From an uncultured Pseudomonadota bacterium (GTDB lineage: Bacteria; Pseudomonadota; Gammaproteobacteria; Xanthomonadales; Wenzhouxiangellaceae): a stretch of DNA of 64,000 nt. The stretch spans positions 1-64,000 of the forward strand of contig CAKZPB010000085.1 of NCBI GenBank assembly GCA_937138395.1. The letters are read 5' to 3'. Position 1 is the stretch's first letter. Each line of letters begins with the position of its first letter. Positions 24,121 to 31,887 of this stretch are shown here, piece by piece. The position numbers were made by a program, and so were the translations under genes. A model generated the notes under the pieces. The model saw only the letters and a list, made by a program, of their open reading frames with translations. It was not told the origin of the DNA and did no database searches.

Positions 24121-25136
24121 ATGCACCGCTGCTGAAAGTCGAGAATCTGGCCAAGCATTTTCCAGTGCGCGGCGGCCTGTTGCGCAGAGTTCAGGCCCAG
24201 CTGAAGGCGGTCGATGGCGTCAGCTTCGAACTGGAAGCCCATCGCACCTTTGGCCTGGTTGGCGAATCAGGCTGCGGAAAATCCACCCTTGGACGAACAC
24301 TGCTGAGACTGCATGAGCCAACTGCCGGCAGACTCTGGTTCGAAGGGCAGGATCTGACTGAGCTGGATACCTCAGCCCTGAAACGCCAGCGCAAGCAGAT
24401 GCAGATTATTTTTCAGGATCCGTTTGCCTCGCTTTCACCGCGCCGGACGGTCTACGAGACGCTGCGTGAACCGCTGGACCTGCACCGTATCGGTACTGCG
24501 AGTGGCCGCAAACGGCGCATTCAGGAATTGCTTGAAGTCGTGGGTCTGCGGCCCGAAGCCATCCATCGTTATCCGCATGAGTTTTCCGGCGGCCAGCGTC
24601 AGCGCATTGGTATCGCCCGTGCCCTCGCAGTGGAACCGAAGCTGATTGTGGCAGATGAAGCAGTCTCGGCGCTGGATGTTTCGGTACAGTCGCAGATTCT
24701 GAATCTGATCGGCGACCTGCAGCGGGAATTCGGGGTTGCATTCGTGTTCATTTCACATGACCTGGCGGTCGTACAGCACATCAGTCACGAAGTCGGTGTC
24801 ATGTATCTGGGCCAGCTGGTGGAGCAGGCGTCGGTCGAGCGGATCTATTCAATGCCGACCCATCCCTACACGAAGGCGCTGTTGAAGGCCGTACCGAAGC
24901 CTGATCCGCAGTCCGACGATCTTGACGCTGCAGCCGCCAGCGTGCTGGAGGGTGACGTGCCATCACCCATTCATCCACCGTCCGGCTGTAGTTTTCATAC
25001 TCGCTGCCCGGAGGCCATGGCGATCTGTCGCAGTCAGACACCGAAAAGCATTAATATTGGCAGCGAAACCGACCCACATCAGGTGCGGTGTCATCTGGTC
25101 GACCCGGCACTGTCGCTGCACATCAAGCATGAATGA
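24117..25136 (+). CDS. ABC peptide importer ATPase (DppF/OppF type)
   Basis: A 339-residue second ATPase that forms a heterodimer with the 23119 product. Motifs: Walker [17 protein letters not shown]-loop [15 protein letters not shown], signature [15 protein letters not shown], Walker [15 protein letters not shown] and [12 protein letters not shown]. Note DEAVSALD, the normal F-subunit form. The C-terminal [17 protein letters not shown] again has spaced Cys. It is the last gene of the operon; no clear terminator follows. Confidence 0.94.
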   Translation: MNAPLLKVENLAKHFPVRGGLLRRVQAQLKAVDGVSFELEAHRTFGLVGESGCGKSTLGRTLLRLHEPTAGRLWFEGQDLTELDTSALKRQRKQMQIIFQDPFASLSPRRTVYETLREPLDLHRIGTASGRKRRIQELLEVVGLRPEAIHRYPHEFSGGQRQRIGIARALAVEPKLIVADEAVSALDVSVQSQILNLIGDLQREFGVAFVFISHDLAVVQHISHEVGVMYLGQLVEQASVERIYSMPTHPYTKALLKAVPKPDPQSDDLDAAAASVLEGDVPSPIHPPSGCSFHTRCPEAMAICRSQTPKSINIGSETDPHQVRCHLVDPALSLHIKHE

Positions 25137-25234
25137 TCCTCTGAATTACGCTGTGCGCAGCGCATATCAGTCAGAATAGGCAGCGTCGCACCGGTACAGC
25201 GTTTTTCAAAGTTTCTTACGTCGAGGTAAGCTGA

Positions 25235-25690
25235 ATGAGCCCAAGGCAAAGCATGCTGATGGCAATCGTATTGATTAACGTTGCCGCCCTTACCGCCTGT
25301 AGCACGGTGCGCGTGGACTCGGTCGAACCCGGTATCGAGCTCGAATCTCTGACCATTCAGCCCAGCGGCCTGGAGATTAATCTGCTGGTTGAAAATCGCA
25401 ATGATCAACCGATCCTCCTGCAAGCGACTGCGCTCGAATTGTCGCTGGACGATCGCGTGATCCTCGATCTGACCGCACCGCTGAATCTGCAGATTGGCCC
25501 AAGAGGCCGCGAATCACTGGTTCTGACGACTACGCCGAAGCCGGGCGGTCAACAGGCGCTGGAAGCCATTGAGCAATCAGCGGCCTATCGAATGGTCGGG
25601 CGACTGGAGTTCGAATCCTTGCGAACCTACAGGCTCGAACAGGAGGGCTTCTTGCACCCGGTTCCAGGCCAGCCCGGACGATATCGCTAG
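25235..25690 (+). CDS. LEA type 2 family lipoprotein
   Basis: A 151-residue protein with a lipoprotein signal (MLMAIVLINVAALTACS). The mature part is one LEA14/WHy-type beta-sandwich: SLTIQPSGLEINLLVENRND, LDDRVILDLTAPLNLQIGPR and SLVLTTTP. In plants and bacteria these domains are linked to stress or envelope stability; here the role is unknown. GAGGT precedes the ATG. It lies downstream of the peptide importer but 98 bp away, so probably has its own promoter. Confidence 0.8.
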   Translation: MSPRQSMLMAIVLINVAALTACSTVRVDSVEPGIELESLTIQPSGLEINLLVENRNDQPILLQATALELSLDDRVILDLTAPLNLQIGPRGRESLVLTTTPKPGGQQALEAIEQSAAYRMVGRLEFESLRTYRLEQEGFLHPVPGQPGRYR

Positions 25691-25862
25691 AATCGTCCCG
25701 CAAACGCCATGACGATTGGCTGATGCAGTGAAGGATGAATTTGTTTATGCTAAGCCAACGCTATTCAAAGACAGCAATGCGCTCGGCTCATGGAGCCGTC
25801 GCAGTAATCAGCCAGCAGCAGATAGCTCATGCTCGCGGCTGCACATCACAGGGAAAACCAAC

Positions 25863-26432
25863 ATGACCATTCGAATCGTACTCGACCTCTCGGATCACGA
25901 CCTGAAGCATTTTCGCCATTTGGCCAAACAGGCGATGGAAAACTCGAAGAATGAATCGACCGAGAAGGTCATTGCCGGTGCGCATGAGCTGTTGGCCGAA
26001 GTCAATGAAAAGGTGACATCGGACTTCATTCGCGAACGCATCGGACAGATCAAGATCTTGTCGGACATGCTCGAGGATACGGGCTGGGGCATGCAGGAAG
26101 TCGGTCGGCGACGCGTCAAGGCGGCCCTGGCATACTTCAACCAGCCCGAAGACCTGATACCCGATCACTTACCTGGTATCGGTTTTCTTGACGACGCAAT
26201 CATGATCGAACTCCTGGCGCGCGAGCTCAAACCCGAAATCGATGCCTACCGTGACTTTGTCGACTACCGGGCGACCGAAGCCCGGCGCTTGGGCAAAAGC
26301 GCGGATGAACTCAATCGCGGTGACTTCCTCGAGGCCCGACAAAAAGCCCTGCTATCGCGCATGCGCCGTCGCCGTCGCGGCAGTCGTGGTGGCGGAGGTG
26401 GCGGCGCCAAGTCCCCGTTTTCGCTGTTCTGA
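25863..26432 (+). CDS. DUF1232/YkvA-like protein with Arg- and Gly-rich tail
   Basis: About 189 residues from the ATG at 25863 (MTIRIVLDLSDHDLKHF); the frame is open upstream but that stretch lacks protein character. Residues 70-130 hold VKAALAYFNQPEDLIPDHLP followed by GIGFLDDAIMIELLA, the signature of DUF1232 (YkvA). The protein has no clear membrane helix; before this motif it is acidic and helical. The C-terminus, residues about 168-189, has five Arg followed by GSRGGGGGGAK, a basic flexible tail that could bind nucleic acid or membrane. Function unknown. Confidence 0.75.
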   Translation: MTIRIVLDLSDHDLKHFRHLAKQAMENSKNESTEKVIAGAHELLAEVNEKVTSDFIRERIGQIKILSDMLEDTGWGMQEVGRRRVKAALAYFNQPEDLIPDHLPGIGFLDDAIMIELLARELKPEIDAYRDFVDYRATEARRLGKSADELNRGDFLEARQKALLSRMRRRRRGSRGGGGGGAKSPFSLF

Positions 26433-26456
26433 CCTTCGCCAGAACCTGCGCTTGCA

Positions 26457-26478
26457 CTGATCGCCATTCGGCGATCAG
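26457..26478. terminator. hairpin between convergent genes, possible bidirectional terminator
   Basis: CTGATCGCC (26457-26465) and GGCGATCAG (26470-26478) form a perfect 9-bp stem with loop ATTC. It lies between the convergent DUF1232 gene and xthA and overlaps the xthA stop codon. There is no T-run on either side, so terminator activity would need another factor. Confidence 0.4.
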
Positions 26479-27245
26479 GGTATAGCCAGTTCCACCGTCA
26501 CTGGCGCATGATCGGACGGACGTTCATTGCGGCGCGGCTCAAGATCAATATGGCTGGCCGTACAGCGTGGTTTCAGTGCGTCGGAAACCAGGCATAGGTC
26601 AATCCGCAGTCCCATCTTCCGACGAAAAGCCATTTGCCGGTAGTCGTACCAGGAATACACCCGGTCCGGCTGTTCGAACAAACGGTAACTGTCGTGCAGT
26701 CCGAGCTCGATCATCTTTTGCAGCGCGGCGCGCTCCGGCTCACTGCAAAGAATCTTGTCTCGCCACGCATCCGGGTCATGCACATCGCGATCCTCAGGCG
26801 CAATATTGAAGTCGCCGATCACGACCAGCTGCTCGTGCTGCTGCCGTTCCTGTTCGATCCAGCGCGTGACTGCCTCAAGCCACTTCAACTTCCACTGATA
26901 TTTCTCGTCACCAACGGCCTTGCCGTTGACCACGTAAAGATTGATCACGCGCACGTCTTGATAAGTGCCGGCAATAACGCGCTTGTGCGGATCCTCAAAC
27001 TGATCGATCTCTTTGGTCAGCGACTGACCGGGCGCCGGTGACAGCAATGCGACCCCGTTGTAGGTCGGCTGGCCGGAAAAAGCGGCGTGATAGCCGATCT
27101 CGCGAAATGCGTCGACCGGAAACTTGTCGTCGGTCAGCTTGGTTTCCTGCAGGCCGAGCACGTCCGGTTTGTGTTGTTCAAGCCACTCGATAACCTGCTC
27201 AAGCCGTACCTTGAGCGAATTGACGTTCCAGGAAGTAATTTTCAT
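26475..27245 (-). CDS. xthA: exodeoxyribonuclease III
   Basis: A 256-residue EEP-family nuclease: it removes nucleotides 3'-to-5' from duplex DNA and cuts at abasic sites in base-excision repair. Motifs in order: MKITSWNVNSLKVRLEQVIE (Asn metal ligand), DVLGLQETKLTDDKFP (catalytic Glu), FNIAPEDRDVHDP, YRQMAFRRKMGLRIDLCLVS and the final PSDHAPV with the catalytic Asp-His. Length is usual for the family. The start codon is immediately at the beginning of the fold. It ends on the hairpin shared with the convergent gene. Confidence 0.93.
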   Translation of the reverse strand: MKITSWNVNSLKVRLEQVIEWLEQHKPDVLGLQETKLTDDKFPVDAFREIGYHAAFSGQPTYNGVALLSPAPGQSLTKEIDQFEDPHKRVIAGTYQDVRVINLYVVNGKAVGDEKYQWKLKWLEAVTRWIEQERQQHEQLVVIGDFNIAPEDRDVHDPDAWRDKILCSEPERAALQKMIELGLHDSYRLFEQPDRVYSWYDYRQMAFRRKMGLRIDLCLVSDALKPRCTASHIDLEPRRNERPSDHAPVTVELAIP

Positions 27246-27278
27246 TGTTCACCAATCCATGCAGAGGCAGCCGGGAAT

Positions 27279-27635
27279 TCAATCATCATCGGCCCAGTCT
27301 TCGCCGTAATCGAAGGTGATTTCTTCACCTTTGGCAATATCGCGCAGCGCATAAAGATCTTCATCCCACCAGTCGGCGTTGGGTTGGCTGGAATGATTCA
27401 GGAAGCGCATCTCGTTTTTTCCGTCGATGCCTTCCCAGCGATCACGCGCTTCGTTCCACAACCACAGCACGTGCATGCCGTCGGTCTGCGTAGCAGGGCC
27501 GGCGTACGTGCCGATGAACTGCTCCGCCTTGATCTTTTTTTGCGCAAAGAGTCCGCGACCATGGATCGCTGAATCGGCTACATAGACCATCGGGTTCTCG
27601 TCGTAAGCCGGTTTTTTCTTCTTGGATTTCAGCAT
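27279..27635 (-). CDS. small SET-domain protein (putative lysine methyltransferase)
   Basis: A 118-residue protein that is essentially one SET domain: VADSAIHGRGLFAQKKIKAE (SAM-binding start), NHSSQPNADWW at residues 80-90, then EEITFDYGED, the two conserved SET signatures NHSxxPN and (D)Y at about 109-110. SET enzymes transfer methyl groups from SAM to protein lysines; a bacterial target is unknown here. It starts with KSKKKK, a basic N-terminus. It lies 33 bp from xthA and 29 bp from the unrecognised gene at 27665, same strand, so the three may form one transcript. Confidence 0.85.
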   Translation of the reverse strand: MLKSKKKKPAYDENPMVYVADSAIHGRGLFAQKKIKAEQFIGTYAGPATQTDGMHVLWLWNEARDRWEGIDGKNEMRFLNHSSQPNADWWDEDLYALRDIAKGEEITFDYGEDWADDD

Positions 27636-27664
27636 TCGCCTATCCTATCAACAAGCAACCTCGT

Positions 27665-28747
27665 TCATTGCTCAGGTAACGTCAACCTCGATTTCTGCAC
27701 AAGCATCAGTGGACGACTCTGCAGCGGCAGGCCACGGGCCTTGAACCGCTGGTTCAGCGTCGCAACCGCTTCGGTCTTGAGCGGATAGTAATGCGTGAGC
27801 TGACCTTGTTCGACTGCACTGTAGGCAACCAGACCGGGGCCTTCGACTTGCTGCGTCCATACGCTGGATGCATCGCCGAAGCTTCCATCCACCGGTTCTT
27901 CAAGCCACTGGCCGTCGGGATGAATGATCGATTCAGATTCAGCCGAGTGACAGGACCAGGCTACCCAGTGAGCATCCAGCAGCGCTGTGGTCTGTCGAAA
28001 AGCACGCAGCCAGAGCGCATAGTCCTCCGCTTCTAGACCCGACTGATCGTAGGTCAAAAATTGAATGGCAAATTTCTGAGCGTCGATGTCCCAGTCCAGA
28101 TTCAGGTCAGCCGGCATGCGGTCTTCGAATGGCTTTCTGGACTCGAGCAGCGCGTGTTCCAGCGGGGCCCAGAAGGCATCCAGACCTGCGGCCGCGATCT
28201 GCATCTTGGTCAATGCCATCAGGTCGACCAGCGTCATTAACTGACCATGCACCGGCTCGAGCCCGGTCAGATCAAACAGCGTGCCGAGACTGGGCGGTTT
28301 CAGGCCGCCCTCGTCAAACAACGTCTGCTCCAGTCTGGACTCGAGTGATTCGGCATTCATCGCAGGGGTCGTCAAGATGAGCGGCAGACAAACGAACAAA
28401 CCGGACGGCTGCTCGCTGATCGGCGCCAGCGAGTCCCGCGCCGGATTCGCCTGGTGAGTCCCGATGGCGGTCACGCCGGGCGCATGGCGCTGATCCAGAC
28501 GTCCAACTTCGATCATTGCATTCCACGGTGATCGACTCGGGCTAAGGATCTGGCCTGGCTCCAGCAGCAATCCGGCCATGCACAGATGCGCTGACGTGGC
28601 TTCGGGAATACAGGCGGCCAGGTCGTCGGCCACAGGTTCGCTCAACCGCGCCGTTTGTTCGTGCTCCAGAATAAACCCGGCTGCTCTGGACGGTGGACGG
28701 ATTTCAATTCCGGCGACCAGCCGGATATGATGAAGATCGGATTTCAT
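27665..28747 (-). CDS. protein of unknown function upstream of the SET gene
   Basis: A 360-residue protein I do not recognise. It has no signal peptide and no clear TM helix; the composition is cytoplasmic. Segments that may help in a search: PWNAMIEVGRLDQRHAPGV, LDAFWAPLEHALLESRKPF, LDAHWVAWSCHSAESESIIH and LTHYYPLKTEAVATLNQRF. The last 75 residues look like a small alpha/beta domain. It is the likely first gene of a set with the SET methyltransferase and xthA, and divergent from the GNAT gene at 28814. No ribosome site is evident at 28747, so an internal start is possible. Confidence 0.6.
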   Translation of the reverse strand: MKSDLHHIRLVAGIEIRPPSRAAGFILEHEQTARLSEPVADDLAACIPEATSAHLCMAGLLLEPGQILSPSRSPWNAMIEVGRLDQRHAPGVTAIGTHQANPARDSLAPISEQPSGLFVCLPLILTTPAMNAESLESRLEQTLFDEGGLKPPSLGTLFDLTGLEPVHGQLMTLVDLMALTKMQIAAAGLDAFWAPLEHALLESRKPFEDRMPADLNLDWDIDAQKFAIQFLTYDQSGLEAEDYALWLRAFRQTTALLDAHWVAWSCHSAESESIIHPDGQWLEEPVDGSFGDASSVWTQQVEGPGLVAYSAVEQGQLTHYYPLKTEAVATLNQRFKARGLPLQSRPLMLVQKSRLTLPEQ

Positions 28748-28813
28748 AAAAATAGCTATTGCGCTGACATGCGGGTCTAGAGCCAGTGCTGGGCGGAACG
28801 AATTGGATAAGGA

Positions 28814-29305
28814 ATGAATAAAACAGACGTCACTATACCCGCCTCACTGCGGTGGCATGTGCAGCGCTTCGACCAATTATCAGCCCGGGCGCTGTACCGT
28901 TTGCTGGCCGCTCGGATCAACGTATTTGTTGTTGAGCAACAGTGCCCGTATCCCGAACTGGATGGCAAGGACCAACTTGCACTGCATGTCAGCGTGCTGG
29001 ACACGACCGGGCCGGACACGCAGTTGCTGGCCTATGCCAGGATCCTGCCGCCTGGCCAGAACCAGAAAAAGGCCATCATCGGCCGCGTGCTGACGACGCA
29101 GGCTGGACGAGGCATGCAGCTCGGGCGGGCCGTCATGCGACGCGCAATGGATGTGGTTGGGCAGCAGTTCGGTGACATCGGTATTCAAATTTCAGCTCAG
29201 CGTTACCTTGAACATTTCTATCAAAGCCTGGGTTTCGAAACCATCACCGAACCCTATCTTGAAGATGGCATCGAGCACATCGGCATGCTGTACGCCCCAG
29301 ATTGA
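28814..29305 (+). CDS. GNAT-family acetyltransferase, ElaA-like
   Basis: A 163-residue protein. The N-terminal ARALYRLLAARINVFVVEQQ, followed by CPYPELDGKD, is the ElaA hallmark; the acetyl-CoA loop is IIGRVLTTQAGRGMQLGRAV; the last part is FYQSLGFETITEPYLEDGIEH. ElaA proteins are small GNAT enzymes of unclear substrate in enterobacteria. The AAGGA before the ATG at 28814 sets the start. It is divergent from the unknown gene at 27665, 66 bp apart. Confidence 0.87.
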   Translation: MNKTDVTIPASLRWHVQRFDQLSARALYRLLAARINVFVVEQQCPYPELDGKDQLALHVSVLDTTGPDTQLLAYARILPPGQNQKKAIIGRVLTTQAGRGMQLGRAVMRRAMDVVGQQFGDIGIQISAQRYLEHFYQSLGFETITEPYLEDGIEHIGMLYAPD

Positions 29306-29337
29306 TTCATTACCGCTGCAGCGCTGGATACTTCGGA

Positions 29338-29367
29338 TTGCAATTGCGAGCGCTCAATGTCTACACT
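29338..29367 (+). promoter_or_regulatory. candidate promoter for the MltF-like gene
   Basis: TTGCAA (29338-29343) and TACACT (29362-29367) are separated by 18 bp. Transcription would start near 29374, 35 nt before the ATG at 29409, and carry the MltF-like and VKOR genes. Confidence 0.4.
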
Positions 29368-29408
29368 AAAACCCCTATCCTGAGACGAATGATGCGACCA
29401 CGATTTCG

Positions 29409-30866
29409 ATGAACATGACCTCACTCTTTCGTGCATCGCACGCCCTGCTGATTCTACTGCTGAGCCTTGTCCTGCCAGCCGAGGCAAACGATGACCAGCT
29501 CATGCTGGATCAATCCTCGATCCCGGCCGCAGAAGTATTCAGCGGCGATCTGGATCAAATGGTCGAGCGTCGTGTCATCCGGGCCCTGGTGCCCTACAGC
29601 CCGATTTTCTTTTTTGTTGACGACAAAGCTCGCCCAAGAGGCATCAGCCAGGATTACTTGAGCGAATTCGAACAATTCCTCAACCAATCACTGGAAATCG
29701 AGGGCATTCCGGTTTCGATCGCGGCGGTGCCAGTAACCCGGGAGCAACTGATCCCTTGGCTGCTGGAAGGCCGAGGCGACCTGATCGTAGCCGACCTGAC
29801 CATTACGGATGCACGAAGCGAACAGATGCAGTTCAGTGAGCCGATTGCGCGGGGTGTATCGGAACTGCTGATCTCGGGTCCCTCTGCAGCACCGATCGGA
29901 AGATTGGAGGAACTGGCCGGACGCACCGTACTGACCCGTGTAGACAGCAGTTATCTGAACAGCCTGAATGCGCTGAGCACGCGACTGGTCCAGGATGGTC
30001 TACCCGCCATCGATATCGAACTCGCACCAGGCCACTTCGAGGATGGCGATTTGCTCGAAGTGGTTAATGCCGGCATCGCCGCCCATACGGTCATCGATGG
30101 CTATATGGCGCGCTACTGGCAGCAGGCATTGCCCAACATCACCGTTCATGATGAATTGAAGCTGCGGGAAGACAGTGCAATCGGTTGGGCCATTCGGACC
30201 GAAAATCACCAGCTGAAGCGCGTCGTCGACGAATTTGTCCGCAGCCACCGCGACGGCACTCTGTTTGGCAATATCACAATCGACAAATACCTGAAGAATC
30301 CGAAGTGGATTACCAATCCCGATCAGAATGCAGCTCGGGCACGATTCAACGACATGGCGCATCTGTTCCAGACCTTTGCGCAGACCTATGAACTCGACTG
30401 GCTGTTGCTGGTCGCGCAGGGCTATCAGGAATCAACGCTGGATCAGACCAAGCGATCCCACGTCGGCGCCATCGGCGTCATGCAGCTTCTCCAGTCGACA
30501 GCAGACGATATGGATGTCGGCGACATAATGGAACTTGAAAACAATATCCACGCCGGCGTCAAGTATGTTCGCTACGTCATGGACCATTTCTTCAATGACC
30601 CGGCCATCGATCAACGCAACCGGATGCTGCTGGCCCTGGCTTCGTACAATGCAGGACCTGGACGGATTCGTTCACTGCGCCGAAAGGCGGCCGAACGGGG
30701 CCTGGACCCGAATCAATGGTTTGATCATGTTGAAATCGTTGTTGCCCAGGACATTGGTCGTGAAACGGTGAACTACGTGCGCAACATTTTCAAGTACTAC
30801 ATTGCCTATCGCATGATCATGCGCCAACAACAGCAGATTGCCTCGCAGCCCAATCCGGGAAACTGA
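29409..30866 (+). CDS. lytic transglycosylase of the MltF type
   Basis: A 485-residue exported protein. Signal peptide about 1-25 (ALLILLLSLVLPAEA) without a lipobox, so it is likely soluble in the periplasm rather than anchored as MltF is. Residues about 45-295 are a family-3 solute-binding domain (VPYSPIFFFVDDKARPRG, LIVADLTITDARSEQMQF). Residues about 325-465 are the SLT catalytic domain: catalytic Glu E341 in GYQESTLD, then SHVGAIGVMQLLQSTADDM and ALASYNAGPGRI. It would cleave peptidoglycan to 1,6-anhydro-muropeptides, controlled by ligand binding to the first domain. It is 3 bp before the VKOR gene. Confidence 0.9.
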   Translation: MNMTSLFRASHALLILLLSLVLPAEANDDQLMLDQSSIPAAEVFSGDLDQMVERRVIRALVPYSPIFFFVDDKARPRGISQDYLSEFEQFLNQSLEIEGIPVSIAAVPVTREQLIPWLLEGRGDLIVADLTITDARSEQMQFSEPIARGVSELLISGPSAAPIGRLEELAGRTVLTRVDSSYLNSLNALSTRLVQDGLPAIDIELAPGHFEDGDLLEVVNAGIAAHTVIDGYMARYWQQALPNITVHDELKLREDSAIGWAIRTENHQLKRVVDEFVRSHRDGTLFGNITIDKYLKNPKWITNPDQNAARARFNDMAHLFQTFAQTYELDWLLLVAQGYQESTLDQTKRSHVGAIGVMQLLQSTADDMDVGDIMELENNIHAGVKYVRYVMDHFFNDPAIDQRNRMLLALASYNAGPGRIRSLRRKAAERGLDPNQWFDHVEIVVAQDIGRETVNYVRNIFKYYIAYRMIMRQQQQIASQPNPGN

Positions 30867-30869
30867 ATC

Positions 30870-31733
30870 ATGAGCAAACGCAACACATCATCGCGAAGGG
30901 TGGTTGCCCCGAGCAAGCAACGCATCAAGCAAACACCCGACTGGTCAGTTGTTTGTCTTGCATTGCTCGGCATGGCGATCACGGCGTATCTGTCGTTCGG
31001 CAGCCTGTTCAGCAACGCACCGCTGTTCTGCGGCCCGGAATCGGGCTGTGACATCGTGCAGAACAGCCGCTTTGGCACTCTGCTCGGCCTGCCAATCGCC
31101 TTGTGGGGCTTTGGTTTATATGCCTGGATTGCACTCAGTGCCTACAGCATGCCGGCCAAACCGAAACGCTGGAAACGTCTGGCCTGGCTGACCGCCCTGG
31201 GACTTGCGATCAGCCTGTATCTGACCTTGGCCGGGCTGTTGTTTCTGGAGGCATGGTGTGCCTGGTGCCTGGCGTCCCAGCTGACTATGCTCGCGCTGTT
31301 CCTGGCCGTCTGGTTGCGCCCGCCCGAGTCCGGCCCCGGCATGAGCTGGCTGGTCTGGAATCGCAATCTACTGTTGATTTCGCTGTTTTTCTCCGGCGTA
31401 CTGTATGCCTGGCAAGACGGCCTGTTGCAGCCACCCGAAAATCAGGAACTGCGCGCACTCGCGGAGCATCTCGACGCAACGGGCGCGGCTTACTTCGGTG
31501 CCTTCTGGTGTCCGAACTGCCAGGATCAGCGTGAGTTGTTTGGCCGCTCGGCTGATCGTCTGCCCTACGTCGAGTGTTCGCCAAACGGCCGCGGCGGCAT
31601 CGTGGCGTTCGAATGTGTGTCCAATGACATCACCGCGTATCCGACCTGGATCATCGACGGTCGTCGTCATCAACGCGTGCTGTCCATTGATGAGCTGAAG
31701 CGCCTGAGCGGATTCAAGGAGCCGCAAACCTGA
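30870..31733 (+). CDS. VKOR-thioredoxin fusion (disulfide-forming protein)
   Basis: A 287-residue inner-membrane protein. The first ~145 residues are a four-helix VKOR domain: C54 and C60 in CGPESGC form the loop pair, and C130/C133 in EAWCAWCLAS form the CxxC active site. After one more TM helix comes a thioredoxin-like domain (residues about 190-285) with C214/C217 in FWCPNCQD and the cis-Pro in ITAYPTWIIDG. Such bacterial VKORs make disulfides in periplasmic proteins and take the place of DsbB/DsbA. It starts 3 bp after the transglycosylase gene, suggesting one operon. Confidence 0.88.
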   Translation: MSKRNTSSRRVVAPSKQRIKQTPDWSVVCLALLGMAITAYLSFGSLFSNAPLFCGPESGCDIVQNSRFGTLLGLPIALWGFGLYAWIALSAYSMPAKPKRWKRLAWLTALGLAISLYLTLAGLLFLEAWCAWCLASQLTMLALFLAVWLRPPESGPGMSWLVWNRNLLLISLFFSGVLYAWQDGLLQPPENQELRALAEHLDATGAAYFGAFWCPNCQDQRELFGRSADRLPYVECSPNGRGGIVAFECVSNDITAYPTWIIDGRRHQRVLSIDELKRLSGFKEPQT

Positions 31734-31887
31734 ACCAGCGCAGATGGCTGCTGCGTCGTCTATTGCACAGCGCATGATGGCTTGATGCATCCAAGCGGTG
31801 GATGGCCGATGAACGTCATATCCCGGTCATCATGGCTGGGTACAGTGCAGGCGATCTGACATCGTCCATCCAGAAGGTTGATCAATC

